Assembly: GCF_958298935.1 (NCBI RefSeq)
Contig: NC_084924.1
Location: 33,205,819 to 33,269,818, forward strand
Source: Phragmites australis
Taxonomy: Eukaryota; Streptophyta; Magnoliopsida; Poales; Poaceae
Length of the DNA stretch: 64,000 nt
Reading direction: 5' to 3'
Shown here piece by piece: positions 45,055 to 56,600 of the stretch. Made by a program: the position numbers and the translations under genes. The notes beneath the pieces were generated by a model. It searched no databases and was not told the DNA's origin. It saw only the letters and a list, made by a program, of their open reading frames with translations. Within the stretch, counting starts at the first letter, position 1. Each line of letters starts with the position of its first letter.

Positions 45055-45701
45055 CTATCGCGGTTATCTTGAGAATGTGGAACGTGCCCTTTTCCCTTTA
45101 AACTTGCCAAGTCTTCCTTGAGATTCTCTGCTTTTTGCTTGATCTCATCATTCTCTTATGCAATAGGATTGTTAGGTGATTCTACAACATTCTCAACACA
45201 AATCTCATTGCAAAGAGACGAGTTAGATAAATCAATCAAATCCTCACAAGAAGTGGAAGCATCTACCTTAGGCTTGAAATTAAAGAGAGAGGTAGATTAT
45301 TTCAAATGGACCTTAGTTTGAGATTCAATACACTCAAATTTTTCCTTAAGCTCTTCATGCTCTTTGTTTAGTAAATTGAATTTGCTCAATAATTGTTCAT
45401 AATTAGAAACAAAGGTAGCGTGAATGTCATTAAGTGCATTAAATTTCTTAAGCTCTTTTGATTATTTCTTAAGGGCCCTTTGTTGCTCATTGATCAAATG
45501 GAGGGGTTCTTCTTGAGATGGGGGATCCTCATTGGATTCATCATCACTTACATCGCTATCCATATATTTAGCCATAAGGCACTTGTGAGATGACTTCCAC
45601 GATGACAACTTGCATGATGACGACCTTGAGAAAAAGCTTCTCTTGGATGGGAGGATTGTGAGTCTTTCATCATTTGAACTCGATTCTTTATCATCGTTCA
45701 C
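45055..45701 (-). pseudogene. Middle part of the Sirevirus-like gag
   Basis: 45701-45462 is open and rich in S, D, E and K, with a helix-forming end. 45460-45055 continues with stops toward the CACTA border. It connects the gag core at 45708-46586 with the zinc knuckle at 36723. Confidence 0.6.
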
Positions 45702-45707
45702 CCATCT

Positions 45708-46586
45708 TCATATGCTTACAAATGTTTTGCCTCTTTCCTTTGTCTCCTTGTTCTTGATCTTCTTCTCCTTCTTGATATGATCAATTGTATTGACCAAGTC
45801 TTCAATGTAGGTTGTATGATCAATCTTGGTATTGATCTTCTTCATATTCTTCTCTAATTTTGAGAAGAGCTTAACGATCTTGGGATCAATTTCTGCATCA
45901 CTTGATGTGCTTTGATCATCCTCTTCATTGCTCTCTTCATCTTGATCACCATCATCTTCGCTTGAGCTTAACTCTTGCTCTTGCCTCCTCATCCTTGCCT
46001 TCATATGTTGATATTGAGCTTGTTTGCTTATGAGAGCAAGGTTCTTGGTATTATATGAGGAAGAAGCTTCCACCCCCATGTTTATGGTCATCTTATGGGT
46101 GGTGATCTTGCTGAGCACTTGACTTGAAGTCATCTTCTTGATGTCATTGTTATCGTAGATAATGGAGACTATAAACTTGTACTTTAGAAGAAGAGTTTGA
46201 AATATTCTTCTCATCACTTGATCATCATCAATTGACGTCAAACCTAGTCCACTGATCTTATTGATAAGAATATTCAAATATGAGTACATGTCATTAGTAT
46301 TTTCATGGGGTAGTTGTTTGATGCCATTGAGCTTAGTAACTAACACATGATATTTCTCATTGCACACATCATTTGTGTCTTCATGTATTTCAATGAGACT
46401 AGTCCAAATTTTATGTGCATTGGTGAAAGAATAAACACGATTAAATGCATCAACATTTAAAGATAATAAAAGGATACTCTTCGCCGATACATCTAATTGT
46501 CTCTCTTTGTTAGTGATGCGTTGTCTCATCCATTCCTTGGTGACTTTGCAAACATCTAAACCTCGAGCTTGCAAATAACAAGACAT
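45708..46586 (-). pseudogene. gag core of the Sirevirus-like element (UBN2-type)
   Basis: 292 codons open. The pattern is that of copia gag: W--R-T---R----A, then A-KIWTSLIEIHE, a KLN-IKQ-P-E---DMYSYLNILINKI--LG segment, a R--LLKY--IVS-IY motif and a Q-LSKI--HKM motif. The acidic C-terminal third includes a run of E/D/S and a predicted coiled coil. There is no protease downstream. It is the longest open frame of this element, so decay is modest here. Confidence 0.8.
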
Positions 46587-46697
46587 TAGAATTTTCCATC
46601 GTGAGAAATTTATGCCATCGAAGAGTTAAGCACTATAGGAATCTATTCCAACCCTGGATATCACAACTCTAGGTGGTTAAACCTATCAAGAGTACGA

Positions 46698-46710
46698 GGC
46701 TTTGATACCA
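46698..46710 (-). other. Met-tRNA-type primer binding site
   Basis: The minus strand reads TGGTATCAAAGCC, one mismatch from the common plant initiator-Met primer site. It lies 2 nt inside the LTR edge. Confidence 0.8.
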
Positions 46711-46712
46711 CT

Positions 46713-48350
46713 TGAAATGGATCAGTGACGTCTTAATGGGATGAATTAGATCACTTAAAAGTATAACCAAATTGACTCCAAAAACTTCACAAGATAAATA
46801 TATATCAATTTATATATAAAAGTGCTCTAGGTTTATTTAGTGTGTCTATTCTACCACTCAAAAGGTTTACAAACTATAGCCAATCCTATCAAACTATTCT
46901 AGGAAAGTAAATGCATAAAGGTATATTGCAAGAATGTAAATGAGGAAGCGTAAAGATGGTAGAGAAAACAAACTCGACACATGATATTTTTATCCTGTGG
47001 TATTGATGGTATGAATGCTACCTTTAGTTCACGTTGGAGCTCCACCAAGGATATGCTATTGGTCTCTAAGACTCTTCCGGTCATAGCTCTTGAGTCACCA
47101 AGTCACAAATACAAGACCTCAACCCAAATGAGCCACCAAGCCACAAAGGCACGATCTCATCACTAGCCTCTCTTCCGGTCACTTGTTGTTGTCTTCACTT
47201 CGAAGCTTGAGCCACCAAGGCAAGGGTCTTTGCATCCCTATACACATGTATTCCCACCGCTCTACACCAAGTTGGAGGGTCAATAAGCTTGAAAAACTCT
47301 GGCTCAAAGTGTCGGTGAGTCACCAAGACTCTAAGGCATCAGCGTACCACCCGGTACAAGCTAGGATCACTTCTTGATCCACTCTCTAGGCAGCAATCAC
47401 ATAGCGACAGTCTTTTTAGGCCTATAAACACAGCACTTTGGTGGCTTGGATATATTCTCAAGTGTCTCTGTGTTTATCAGAACTCAAGCAGCATGTCATA
47501 CCTTCAAATGACTGAGTGGAGAGGTATTTATAGCCTCAAACCTGCCAACTAGCCATTAACCCAATAGCTTAGAAAACTTGTTAACATCGGATTGTCCGCT
47601 AACAACAGTAGTACAAACACCGTACAATCCGGTGTGTACATCATCAGAAACTAGCCGTTAGACTCCCACTCAAAGTCATCCTGAACACCGGATACTTTGG
47701 TGAGATCTTTTACTCTATCACCAGACCTTCCGGTGAGTTCACTTGAGCCAAACCATGTCACTTCTTCTCTGCAAAAATACTCTGGTGTGTTGGTTTTGAG
47801 AGCACCAGACTTTCCGATATGTTGTTCTTTATTCTTCAACATTTGTCGTCGCCTTTGTAAGAAATACTCCGGTGCTACAATCCGGTGTGAACATTCCAAT
47901 CACAAAACTATCCGGTCTGGTTTTCATCTTTTCCTCTGCACTGGAAAATACTCTGGTGCACTTCCTCTAGTGTGCACAAGCCAAGCACCGGACTATCCTC
48001 TCAATTGTTCTCTATTCTTCAGCACAACACCCTTCTCTGGAAGAATTGCTCCGATGAGCACACATGCTAATCACTAGACCTTCCGGTGAGGTCTTCAGCA
48101 TTCTCTCCCCTTTTGTCAGAAATGCTTCGGTGAGTTCAACAGGCAGGGCACGAGACCATCCGGTGAGAGCAATTGTCCTAGGACTTCTCCAATTCAGTCA
48201 ATCTTTGTCCCAACTACGGTGAATTCTTTATGTATTGCATCCATGAAATATCCTAAATCATATACTTGACAAACATGTTAGTCATATTGACTATATTATC
48301 ATTAATCACTAAAATCACAATCATAGCCTAATTGGGCCATTTTTCCTACA
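46713..48350 (-). repeat. 5' LTR of the Sirevirus-like element
   Basis: 1638 bp, starting TGAAATGG and ending CCTACA on the + strand. It aligns with 33459-35138, including the palindrome-rich block (47580-48170). Confidence 0.88.
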
Positions 48351-48355
48351 ACTGG

Positions 48356-49059
48356 TCCCCGGTGGTAATTGAAAATTCATGGTTTCGCGAAAATTGCTCA
48401 AAATTTGAAGATATTTTGTTCAAAATTCACTCGGTCAATTTTGTAATTTGGAGAAAAATCGACCGAATCGACGTTGGGTAACTACTCAAATTGGACCGGT
48501 TACCGACCATATTAAACAATTTATCAAACGGTTTTCTCAATAACAAACTAGAAAAATCGATTGCATTTGTTGATAACCAACCGAACAACAGAGGTAATCG
48601 ACCAAATTATGTGAATTTTTATGAAGTTAAAGAAAAATCACAAAAAATCATAACAAATCATAACAAATAGAAACAAATATGGCATGAGATTTGCTATATT
48701 TTGTTTAATCAGGAGCAATTTTGGCATGACCTTTGCTATATTTTGGACATTTTCAAGGAAACTAATATATGAATCCATTACATAAGTAACACCTCAAATT
48801 AACAAATATGTCAAATTGTCCATAAAAAGCACTTGAAACACAATCATATGCCATAACATCAATACTTACTAAAGTGATGATAGATGCTTAAAATGTAGTT
48901 TTCATAGTATCCACACCACATGGAAAAAAATTAGTACAGTACCATGATATGCAAATAAAGAACTTGTAGAAAGTAAATTATCATCACCTTCAGTACCACC
49001 AGCTTCTAACGGGGGCCGGTTAAATTCGGTTGTATTGTACTCCTCAGTGGACATGAGCA
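48356..49059. other. Non-coding 3' part of the hAT element
   Basis: AT-rich, with recurring accgaat/accgacc/aaccga words that also occur at the other end (51490-51620), as in subterminal repeats of hAT elements. No gene. Confidence 0.5.
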
Positions 49060-51010
49060 TTATCCGTTGTGTAGATAACAACTCTGCCTTAAATTCTGCC
49101 CAACTTTGCCCCATCCATATAGAAGTGGTTGACCATTATCTTGCAATATGACATAAAACTCAGGATCTTGCCACTCATAGACCCACTGAATAGGAGGCTT
49201 TGACTGAGCACCGGGGACATGATAGTTATACGGATATGATCCAGATTTACTCTCCATGCCATAGTTGTTTGGAATAGCTCGCACTATCGTGTGGTCCATC
49301 ATAGCCACCCTGTATGACATGCCTTTGTGAGGATGGAACACCATGGTCCTAGTCCTGTGTGGCATGCGAAAACTGACTCTCGCCAGTGAATTGCACGGGA
49401 GCAACGACAAAGAATGTGCGTGGAGGAGCACCGCCCCTCTGACCATCATCGCAAATCGGAGAAGGCACACAACAGCTAAATGGAATCAACAACCCTTTTA
49501 AGATTCTCCCACCATGTTAATTTGGATAGGCAACCATGTGCATATCTTCCAATGTAAAAACCAATGCAACAAGACTGCTGCAGCTCACTAGATGCCATCC
49601 ATTTCATGAACCTATCCCTTCGGTGTAGAAAGCTTTCAAGAACTAGATAGTTTGTGCCAAATCTTATGGCATTCCACCTCACCAACTTGCCACCAATCAC
49701 GGTCTTCATCATTTCATGGATCTTTGAATGATTGTACAACCATCGCGATATGGATCTTGCACTTTGAATTACAATGTCGTGGTCTCTAAATTCATCAATT
49801 GATTTCAACATTAAATTTATTGTATGCACCACACAAGACTGCCACATGATAGCAGGATACTCTCTTCTGAGAACCTGATATGCCTTCTTATAGTTGGACT
49901 CGTTATTAGTCACGATTTGCACAATATTTTGTGGCCCTACATCATTGATCACTGATCTTATCTTCTGCATAACGAATCAACCAAATAAATATGCAACAAT
50001 TGCAATACTAAGTTACCAACTCAGTAAAACAATTACTTTGTTCAGATACTTGGCATCTTGGTTGTAGCCAGTCGCATCTACGGACTTGTGAAAAAACATA
50101 CGACAATTGCAATATAAAAGGAAATTAATAATACTCATGTGTGTCTGTCCAGTGTCCAGTCTAAGAATCACACATGATGGTCATATCATACTCTGGCCAT
50201 TCTAACTTCCACTTGTCAAAAATATCTTCTTCAATGCACTCTCGTTCTCATCCAAGTACTTACCATCTATATCCTGGCCAGTTGGAGATAGCACACTCTC
50301 TATTGTTATAGAACAGATGGTCATAAGTCAAAAATAAAGAAATATGACAACAATAAAATTTATTACAAACTTTATCACTCACCTCAATTCTGTGTTTCTT
50401 TCACTGCAACAACAAAGAATGCGTCGTCTGCCCTTCTACCAGGAATACCATAAGTGTGGAAAAATTTGGACCATGCCAAACCAATAACTGCATTTGCATT
50501 ATTTCCCTTCGCACTCCATGACCCGATGTTAATCCTCTGCTGCACAGGGGTTTTTTCTACATCAACATTATAATCCCTAACACTTGGTGGTTCACTGTTT
50601 AAAGATGCGCTCATAAGCATCCTTTGCAAAACATTTCCTCCTCTAGCACTTCCAATACCACCTACATGCTCGTAGGAATCACATGTCCTCCTCCTAAACT
50701 CTTTCTCCTCCCTAGACCGAGCCATGGCACGCTACACTTGTTTCTCTTCCGTCTCATCATTATCGCTTGCCAAATCTACATGGGCAACTACCTCTTGCCT
50801 CCAAAACATCTCCTCAGACCTTCCCTTCCTTTTATCTCTTGCCTTATCAAGCTCACGCCTAAAGTAACTTATGCTCATCTGGAGGCACCCTATCATAGCT
50901 TATAACATTTGTTCTATGCCCTGCCAAATGTTCTTTCAACCTTATGGCACCATCGCCTTTCTTTGCCTTCTTGCAGTAATTGCACAACTAAACCCCGGGG
51001 CCAAGTTGTC
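49060..51010 (-). pseudogene. hAT transposase remnant
   Basis: Recognisable in order on the minus strand. A BED-type zinc finger (C-x2-C ... HLAGH) lies at about 51000-50890. A DUF659-type core (50725-50384) ends near a WPEYDMTIMCDS motif (about 50170-50230), and HKSVDATG lies at about 50070. The open piece 49970-49476 has the V-TNNESNYKKA, WQSCVVHTINLMLK and RWNA-RFGTNY motifs. 49470-49060 shows the dimerisation-side remainder. Stops and frame changes separate these pieces, so it is inactive. Confidence 0.8.
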
Positions 51011-52205
51011 CCCGTATTACCACACCGCATCTCTATCCGCCATCGATTATTGCAAAACAACATATATCATCCTATTAGCACTCCACAAATTCCAATAGCG
51101 AGTAAATATTGAACAAAACCAACTACTAGGCGCTAACCAACGCTTTCTGCACTAACCTACACTAACAACCTAAAAACGGACTATAATCAATACTAACTAG
51201 TTTGTATTGCCTCTATTGGAAGAACAAAGCTCAACGATTAACCTACTAATAATACTCTAAACGAAATGTATCAATTTGTTTAAAAGAACCTTCAAGCGAA
51301 ATTAATTATGTCCATGCATGTTAACCTGATAAACATGTACTGTCATGTTGCTAGTCATACGTAAATGTCTCAAGAAACAATTAATTTTATTAATATTAAC
51401 TACCATTGCCAGTACAAGGTATTAATCGAGTGCATCGAGCCCAAAACCAACACCATAGGGCCGATAAACGAGCGAATCAAGCAGTATTTGTCCGATTCGA
51501 CCGAATCGACCACTCACAGAACTGCCGACCTCCTAAGATCGCATACCGAATGAATCACGTGAAAAATTGCTAGGTTTTGAGCAGTTACCGAATGAATCGC
51601 GTCGAAAATCGCCGGTTGTCAGACGCTCGCTTAAGCAGTTGGTAATCGCTCTAATGCGGTCAATTGTCTCCGTTGGATTTGCATGGCCATGCCGCGGATC
51701 TGGACGACCAGGCGACAGAGGTGGGTATTTTTCTGTGGAACGACGTGACGAGACTACGAGACGAGGAGAAGAGTTCCGACGCTCTTATCCCATTGAGGTG
51801 GGCCGAAATTGGTCATTTGCACTATGCATTGGTCCGTTTTTGTTTTTTGTTTTTTTGCCTTTTTCAAACTATCAATGTTTTAGCACATATTTCGTGATGC
51901 AAATAACATTTTTTTGAAAATTTCTTTCACATATGATCTTAAAATTGCCTCTAGTTTTGTATAGAATTTTTTATTTTTTCAAATTCAACTTAAATTTTTT
52001 AAATTCAAATTCGATAACTAATCATATTAGATTTTACTATTTACCACTGAATAAATTACCTGTTCTACGATATATCATCTGTATATCAATGACATTTGAA
52101 TCATAATTTATTTAATGACAAATCGTAATTATTCCTAAAATCAATATGCCTCCGTAAGTTCGGTACCGTGATAACCGCCCGATAACGTCCTATTTTCCAA
52201 CCCTA
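51011..52205. other. 5' non-coding part of the hAT element
   Basis: Region upstream of the transposase remnant, with accgaatcgac-type subterminal words (51490-51620) and the right terminus at 52205. 51640-51800 is a GC-richer patch with no recognised domain. Confidence 0.5.
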
Positions 52206-52440
52206 TACGCAGAGTGGCAGAAAATTAGTCCGGTCAAGCTTAGTGAACGTTGTGGCGTATTTATGAGTAGCATGCGAGGAGCGTCCGATTGGAAGAAGAG
52301 ACACTTTGCGTCGTTGTCATGGGATTTAAACGAGTTGGTGATGGTAGCTGTGTCCATCACAGACTATGCCGGCGGTGTGCAGGACACCTGATCTTCTGCG
52401 CCTGCGATGTGTGTTGTTTTGGTGTTTATTGATGCGCTGT
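52206..52440. repeat. Duplicated segment X2, right part
   Basis: Continues the match with X1 (27333-27460) after the hAT nest: gcagagtggcagaaaatta, tatgagtag, gggatttaaacgagttggtgatg, tgtgtccatca. Confidence 0.85.
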
Positions 52441-53290
52441 GGCTAGAATCTATGAAACTCGCTTAAACTACAAAGGCATAACCAGCTTATGTTGTTTCGG
52501 TTATTAAAGAGTATGCTAGGTTTAAATGACATGTGGATGAGTTAATGGTAAAACTGATAGTGTTTTAGAGGACAAAAATACAAATGGTTCACATTGTAAT
52601 TTTTTTTCATCCAACCAAGTATTTATGGAGTCGAATCCTGCTAATTTTCACGTGGTCTTAGATTATATGCATATATCCACATTTCAAAATAACCATCACA
52701 TATTTTCTAAAGTTGGTTTTATGGAGCACGTGCTAATTATGTTGTTTCCCTTCCGTGTATCATTGTAACATAAATCTAGTTCGATAGCATGTAAAAAAAT
52801 TTAATAATCTAATCTAGTCATTGCATAAAGCTTGTATGTTGTTATTTGAATCTACGCACAATTAATTGCTTACATATCTCTTGATTAAGTTATGGCATGT
52901 GCTTCGCACCCCATTGCCTTTTATACTAAATGAGTTACAGTAATTTTATCTATACATTTGTAGCTTGAACATATTGAAGGCCTCTTATAATGTGCAGGCC
53001 GCAATAATTCACATAATTTTTAACATATATGATATCTTTTTTCTTTGGCACTTAAAAAATTGTTAATTTTAACACACGCAGAAGGCAATGCACCACATGC
53101 GTGAAGCGTCAAGAAAGAGAGAGGGCTGGGGCTTGGAACTGAAAAATAAAGGCCGCAACAGATCCGTCGTCCCACCACCGTTGATCTCATAATTTGTGGA
53201 GTTAAATGACCAGGAAAGCAAATACATGCATAAAATCCCCAAAGGAAAGACAAAAGGAAATAATAAAATGAAAAAAAGAGAGATGCAGAC
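52441..53290. other. Upstream region of GAUT7
   Basis: AT-rich spacer with no other gene. A TATA-like cataaaat occurs near 53229 and another AT word at 53313; I cannot place the transcription start. Confidence 0.4.
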
Positions 53291-53339
53291 GATGGCGCAT
53301 TCCGCAAAAACGTTTTATTCCTTCAACCTCACGCCGCAC

Positions 53340-53649
53340 AGATACACTGCTCCCTTCTTCCCCTCCAATCTTCCCTCCTCCCTACGACGCTCTCCCCTTG
53401 CTTCTCGCGCACACTAACCAATCCGAGCACCTGACGCCGCGGCCCCCGATCGAACCCACCGGAGCCGCCCGGGGCCCACGCCATTGCCCGAATCGGGAGG
53501 CATTCGTTCGCCTGCGCTGCCCCCTCCGTGTCGTGGCGGTGGCGGTGGTGGTATGTATGATCGGTAGACGCGGAGGAGGCGGTGGCGGTGGCGGTGGCGG
53601 TGGGGATTAAAGCGGGTGTGGCGCTGGTGGGAGGAAGGTGGGGGAGGCG
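53340..53649 (+). promoter_or_regulatory. Probable 5' leader of GAUT7 with short upstream ORFs
   Basis: A CT-rich stretch (53340-53405) typical of grass leaders is followed by a GC-rich zone. Two overlapping upstream ORFs are visible: 53553-53567 (4 codons) and 53557-53610 (17 codons, mostly glycine, from a ggc/ggt repeat). If transcription starts upstream of them, both precede the main ATG at 53650. Confidence 0.5.
53568..53606. repeat. GGC/GGT microsatellite
   Basis: Run of ggaggc and ggtggc units immediately upstream of the GAUT7 start; encodes polyglycine in the upstream ORF frame. Confidence 0.85.
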
Positions 53650-56600
53650 ATGAAGGCGACGGCGCCGCCGGCGAAGCGCCGGAGGGGCCCGCGGCTGGCG
53701 GTGCTGGCGCTGGTCTTCTGCTCGCTGCTCGTGCCGATCGCCTTCCTCTTCAACCGCTTCCCCACCGGTGAGTTCGACTCGTCATCGCTTGACCTCATCG
53801 CTGCCCGCGCCGCGAGGCCCCCGGATGTGGGGAATGCGGGCGGCGGCGCGGATCGGATCGGCTCCGTTCCTGGCAGATCTGTTCCGGGGAGCGTTGTTCA
53901 GTTTGTTGTCGTTTAGCGCAGCGTATTGGTGATTTTGTTGTTGCTTTGTTCTATTTTGGGGATTTTTGGGGGGTTGGTTTTCTGATTGGTTCGCTCGCCT
54001 TTTGTGATGCAGTTTATGTGACGGATGAGCGCCCCCAGCAGGTAATTACAGTTTCTTCAAAAACATATATAGATTTTTTCGTATGTTTTGACGGAAATTT
54101 TTAATGAATATGTCGAAGGATGCGTTTAATTCTGACTTGTGCTATCATGTTGGTTTGTGTTGGATGTAGGAGATTGACTTGCCTTCATTCGATCGCTTGG
54201 GGGTGAAAAGTGGCGGCGGTGTAAATGAAGTGAGGCGGGAGGGTGCTGCTGTTAGTACTGGTGTCAATGCAGAGGCACAGGTCAGTGCATTTTGTAATCT
54301 TTTGTTATGTCATGACAGCCATTAAATTGTATAACAAGGCATAACTTGGTGGATGTTGACATGCTCATGAAACATAAGACTGTGTATTTGTTCCATGGCT
54401 TTAGTATTTGGTTTTATTTTAGCTATTGTTCCTATTTGCTCTCTTTTTATGTCAACAATAAGCATACTATAGATGCCTACTACTAGGACTGGAACTAGAA
54501 CAAATATATTTTTCTGATGATAATGTCAGATGTGATATATATCTCCACTACTATACCAAATATCAGTTTTGAACTTTGTTTCCGCATTTTCACTTATAAA
54601 AAAACTCGACCCATGGGGAGAGACGTCCCCGAGGCATTTCACTAAGGTTGAGAAACCCCTCGAACACGACGCGTGACCGCGCTGCTCTCCATAGCTCTCA
54701 CGGCTCAGCTCCACAGCATCGTTCCCCTCCCAACTCCTGAGCTCGTCGCCCCAGCGCTGCTTTGCCCAACGCCCCTCTGCCCAGCGTCGATCATCTGCCC
54801 AACGTTGATCTGCCTAGCGTTGAATTGGCCAGTGCCGATCATCTGCCTAGTGTAGAGGGCCTGATTGCGCTGATCGCGGTGATCGCCCTGATCGTGATCG
54901 CGCTGATCGGGTCAACTCGGGCTGATCATGCTCATCGTCGTGAGCTATGGAGATGAGCCAATCCACACGCCCACCACGCTGGACGAGCCAATGGAGGCCA
55001 CACATCTGGATCTGCGGCCATATGGCGCACACATGTGATGGTCAAAGCGACATATGGATCCAAGGGGGTATCTGAAACACGTTAAATTTGCAGGTGTAAG
55101 ACTGAACTAAAAGTTGTTGTGAGTGGGTAAATGAAAACCCCCTATCATGCAAGTGGGTTTTTGCAAATTTCCTTATAAAAAAAGGGAGGTTCAGGGATAT
55201 GTTGTATTTGTGTTCAATTTTTCTTATTCTTCAAATACAGAAGGTATGCTCGCAAAACAAATGTGCATAACTCTCAGAAAAGTTGCGGGGAAAAAGCAGC
55301 AAGTATCTTAGTGTAATATATGGTTGGTACTGGAGATAAGCACATTCAACTTGGAGGGTCATCTTCAAGGGACTGTGGAGCACACACCAATAGCGGTGCA
55401 TGTTGTCTCCTGTTTCTGTGCTACTTCTCTTGGACCAAGTTAGACAATTGAAAGTGTATACAAAATAATTTGAGCCACCAAATCCAACAGCTATAAACCA
55501 CCCCACAGATATATACTTAATCCCTCCTTAGCCCTAGTTTCTTTTTCATGATTATGAGCTTGATGGCTCGGAAAAATATATGCCTGTAGCGTTAGTAAAT
55601 GCATTCTTTTATTTTTATCAATGATCCCTACATTCAGTAACATTCCCACATGGATTTTAAAGTCCCTAACCCTTTCTTCTCTTCCCTCTTTTCAGGATGC
55701 ACTTGAGAAGATTTCCAGGAGCAGTAAAGACTTGCAACACAAAAGTGATAGTGAACCTTCCAGAGTTAGCACTAAACCAACAGGTATAGTTTAGTACAGC
55801 AGAAGCATCATCAAATGAAGTTTAATTGAAGCTATGGGAATGTAAAATTCAGTAAATACAGAAAATGTGCAAAGTAACTCTAGTGTGTACAAATAAAAAA
55901 AAATATGTACAAAATATTTGGAATTTTGCAGGAAAACAGTTATTAGGGCTGTGCGAGACACTTTATAAGATCGATAATGAAATCTAGATGGTCTTTAACT
56001 CTACTATGTTTCAATATCTCACTATCTTCTCCGTACTTGTTGCAATATGTACACTCATGCGTGGAATAGTATATACATTGTACGACAAATAAGTTAAAAT
56101 AAATCACTTCTAAATTTTAAACGAATGCCTGTGTCTTTACCTAGGATATAATCATTAGCACTGGCGGAGCTCCCTCCTAATAACTTCAAAACCATTAGAT
56201 AGCATTGGTGTTAGGTAATAAATCAGCTAATTATACAAAGATTAGTATGCGATCCTTTGACGTGGCCCCTTCTTAATTTTGGTGCAAGCTCCCCACTGAT
56301 CATTAGCCATAAGTGGTCTTCTGTTGAGGTGAAGCTATATTTGATTTGTGATCCATCCATTCTATACGTCTGTCTTTGTCTTTTGATGTACTCATGATTT
56401 ACTTGATTTGGCGTGTGTATACTGATGGGACAATTGGTGCTGTATGCAGTTCTCTCCCCTCCAAAAATTGAACAACCAAAGCCAGAAGTGAAGCCAGTAT
56501 CAGTTCCAGTTCAACACACAACAGTACTGATGACTCTCAGCTAGTTAATTTTTTAAGCAAATACTACCACCGTTCTTTTTTACTTGACATCCTAGGATCC

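Larger units (their letters stand above)
33459..48350 (-). mobile_element. Sirevirus-like Ty1/copia element, gag only, split by CACTA
   Basis: LTRs at 33459-35138 and 46713-48350. Target copies accgg (33454-33458) and actgg (48351-48355) differ by one transition. A Met-tRNA-type primer site is at 46698-46710. Gag with a zinc knuckle is present, but there is no protease, integrase or RT in the ~3.25 kb of internal sequence left after removing the CACTA element. LTRs rich in accgga/tccggtg palindromes and an AGGGGGAGT-type purine motif (35927-35936, minus) are known Sirevirus traits. A non-autonomous derivative. Confidence 0.85.
33423..52205 (-). mobile_element. hAT element carrying a three-level insertion nest
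   Basis: The flanking 8-mers are cacgcaga (33415-33422) and tacgcaga (52206-52213). The uninterrupted paralogue X1 reads through this point, confirming the insertion borders. The ends, CAAGGTTCACAATAT on the left and TAGGGTTGGAAAAT in reverse complement on the right, resemble eroded hAT termini. Transposase remnants lie at 49060-51010 on the minus strand. Without the nested copia element it is about 3.9 kb, a normal size for hAT. Confidence 0.8.

Noticed and set aside
53398..53610. Upstream frame joined to GAUT7 as a longer N-terminus
   Set aside because: It ends in a stop at 53610 and has no ATG except the short polyglycine uORF.
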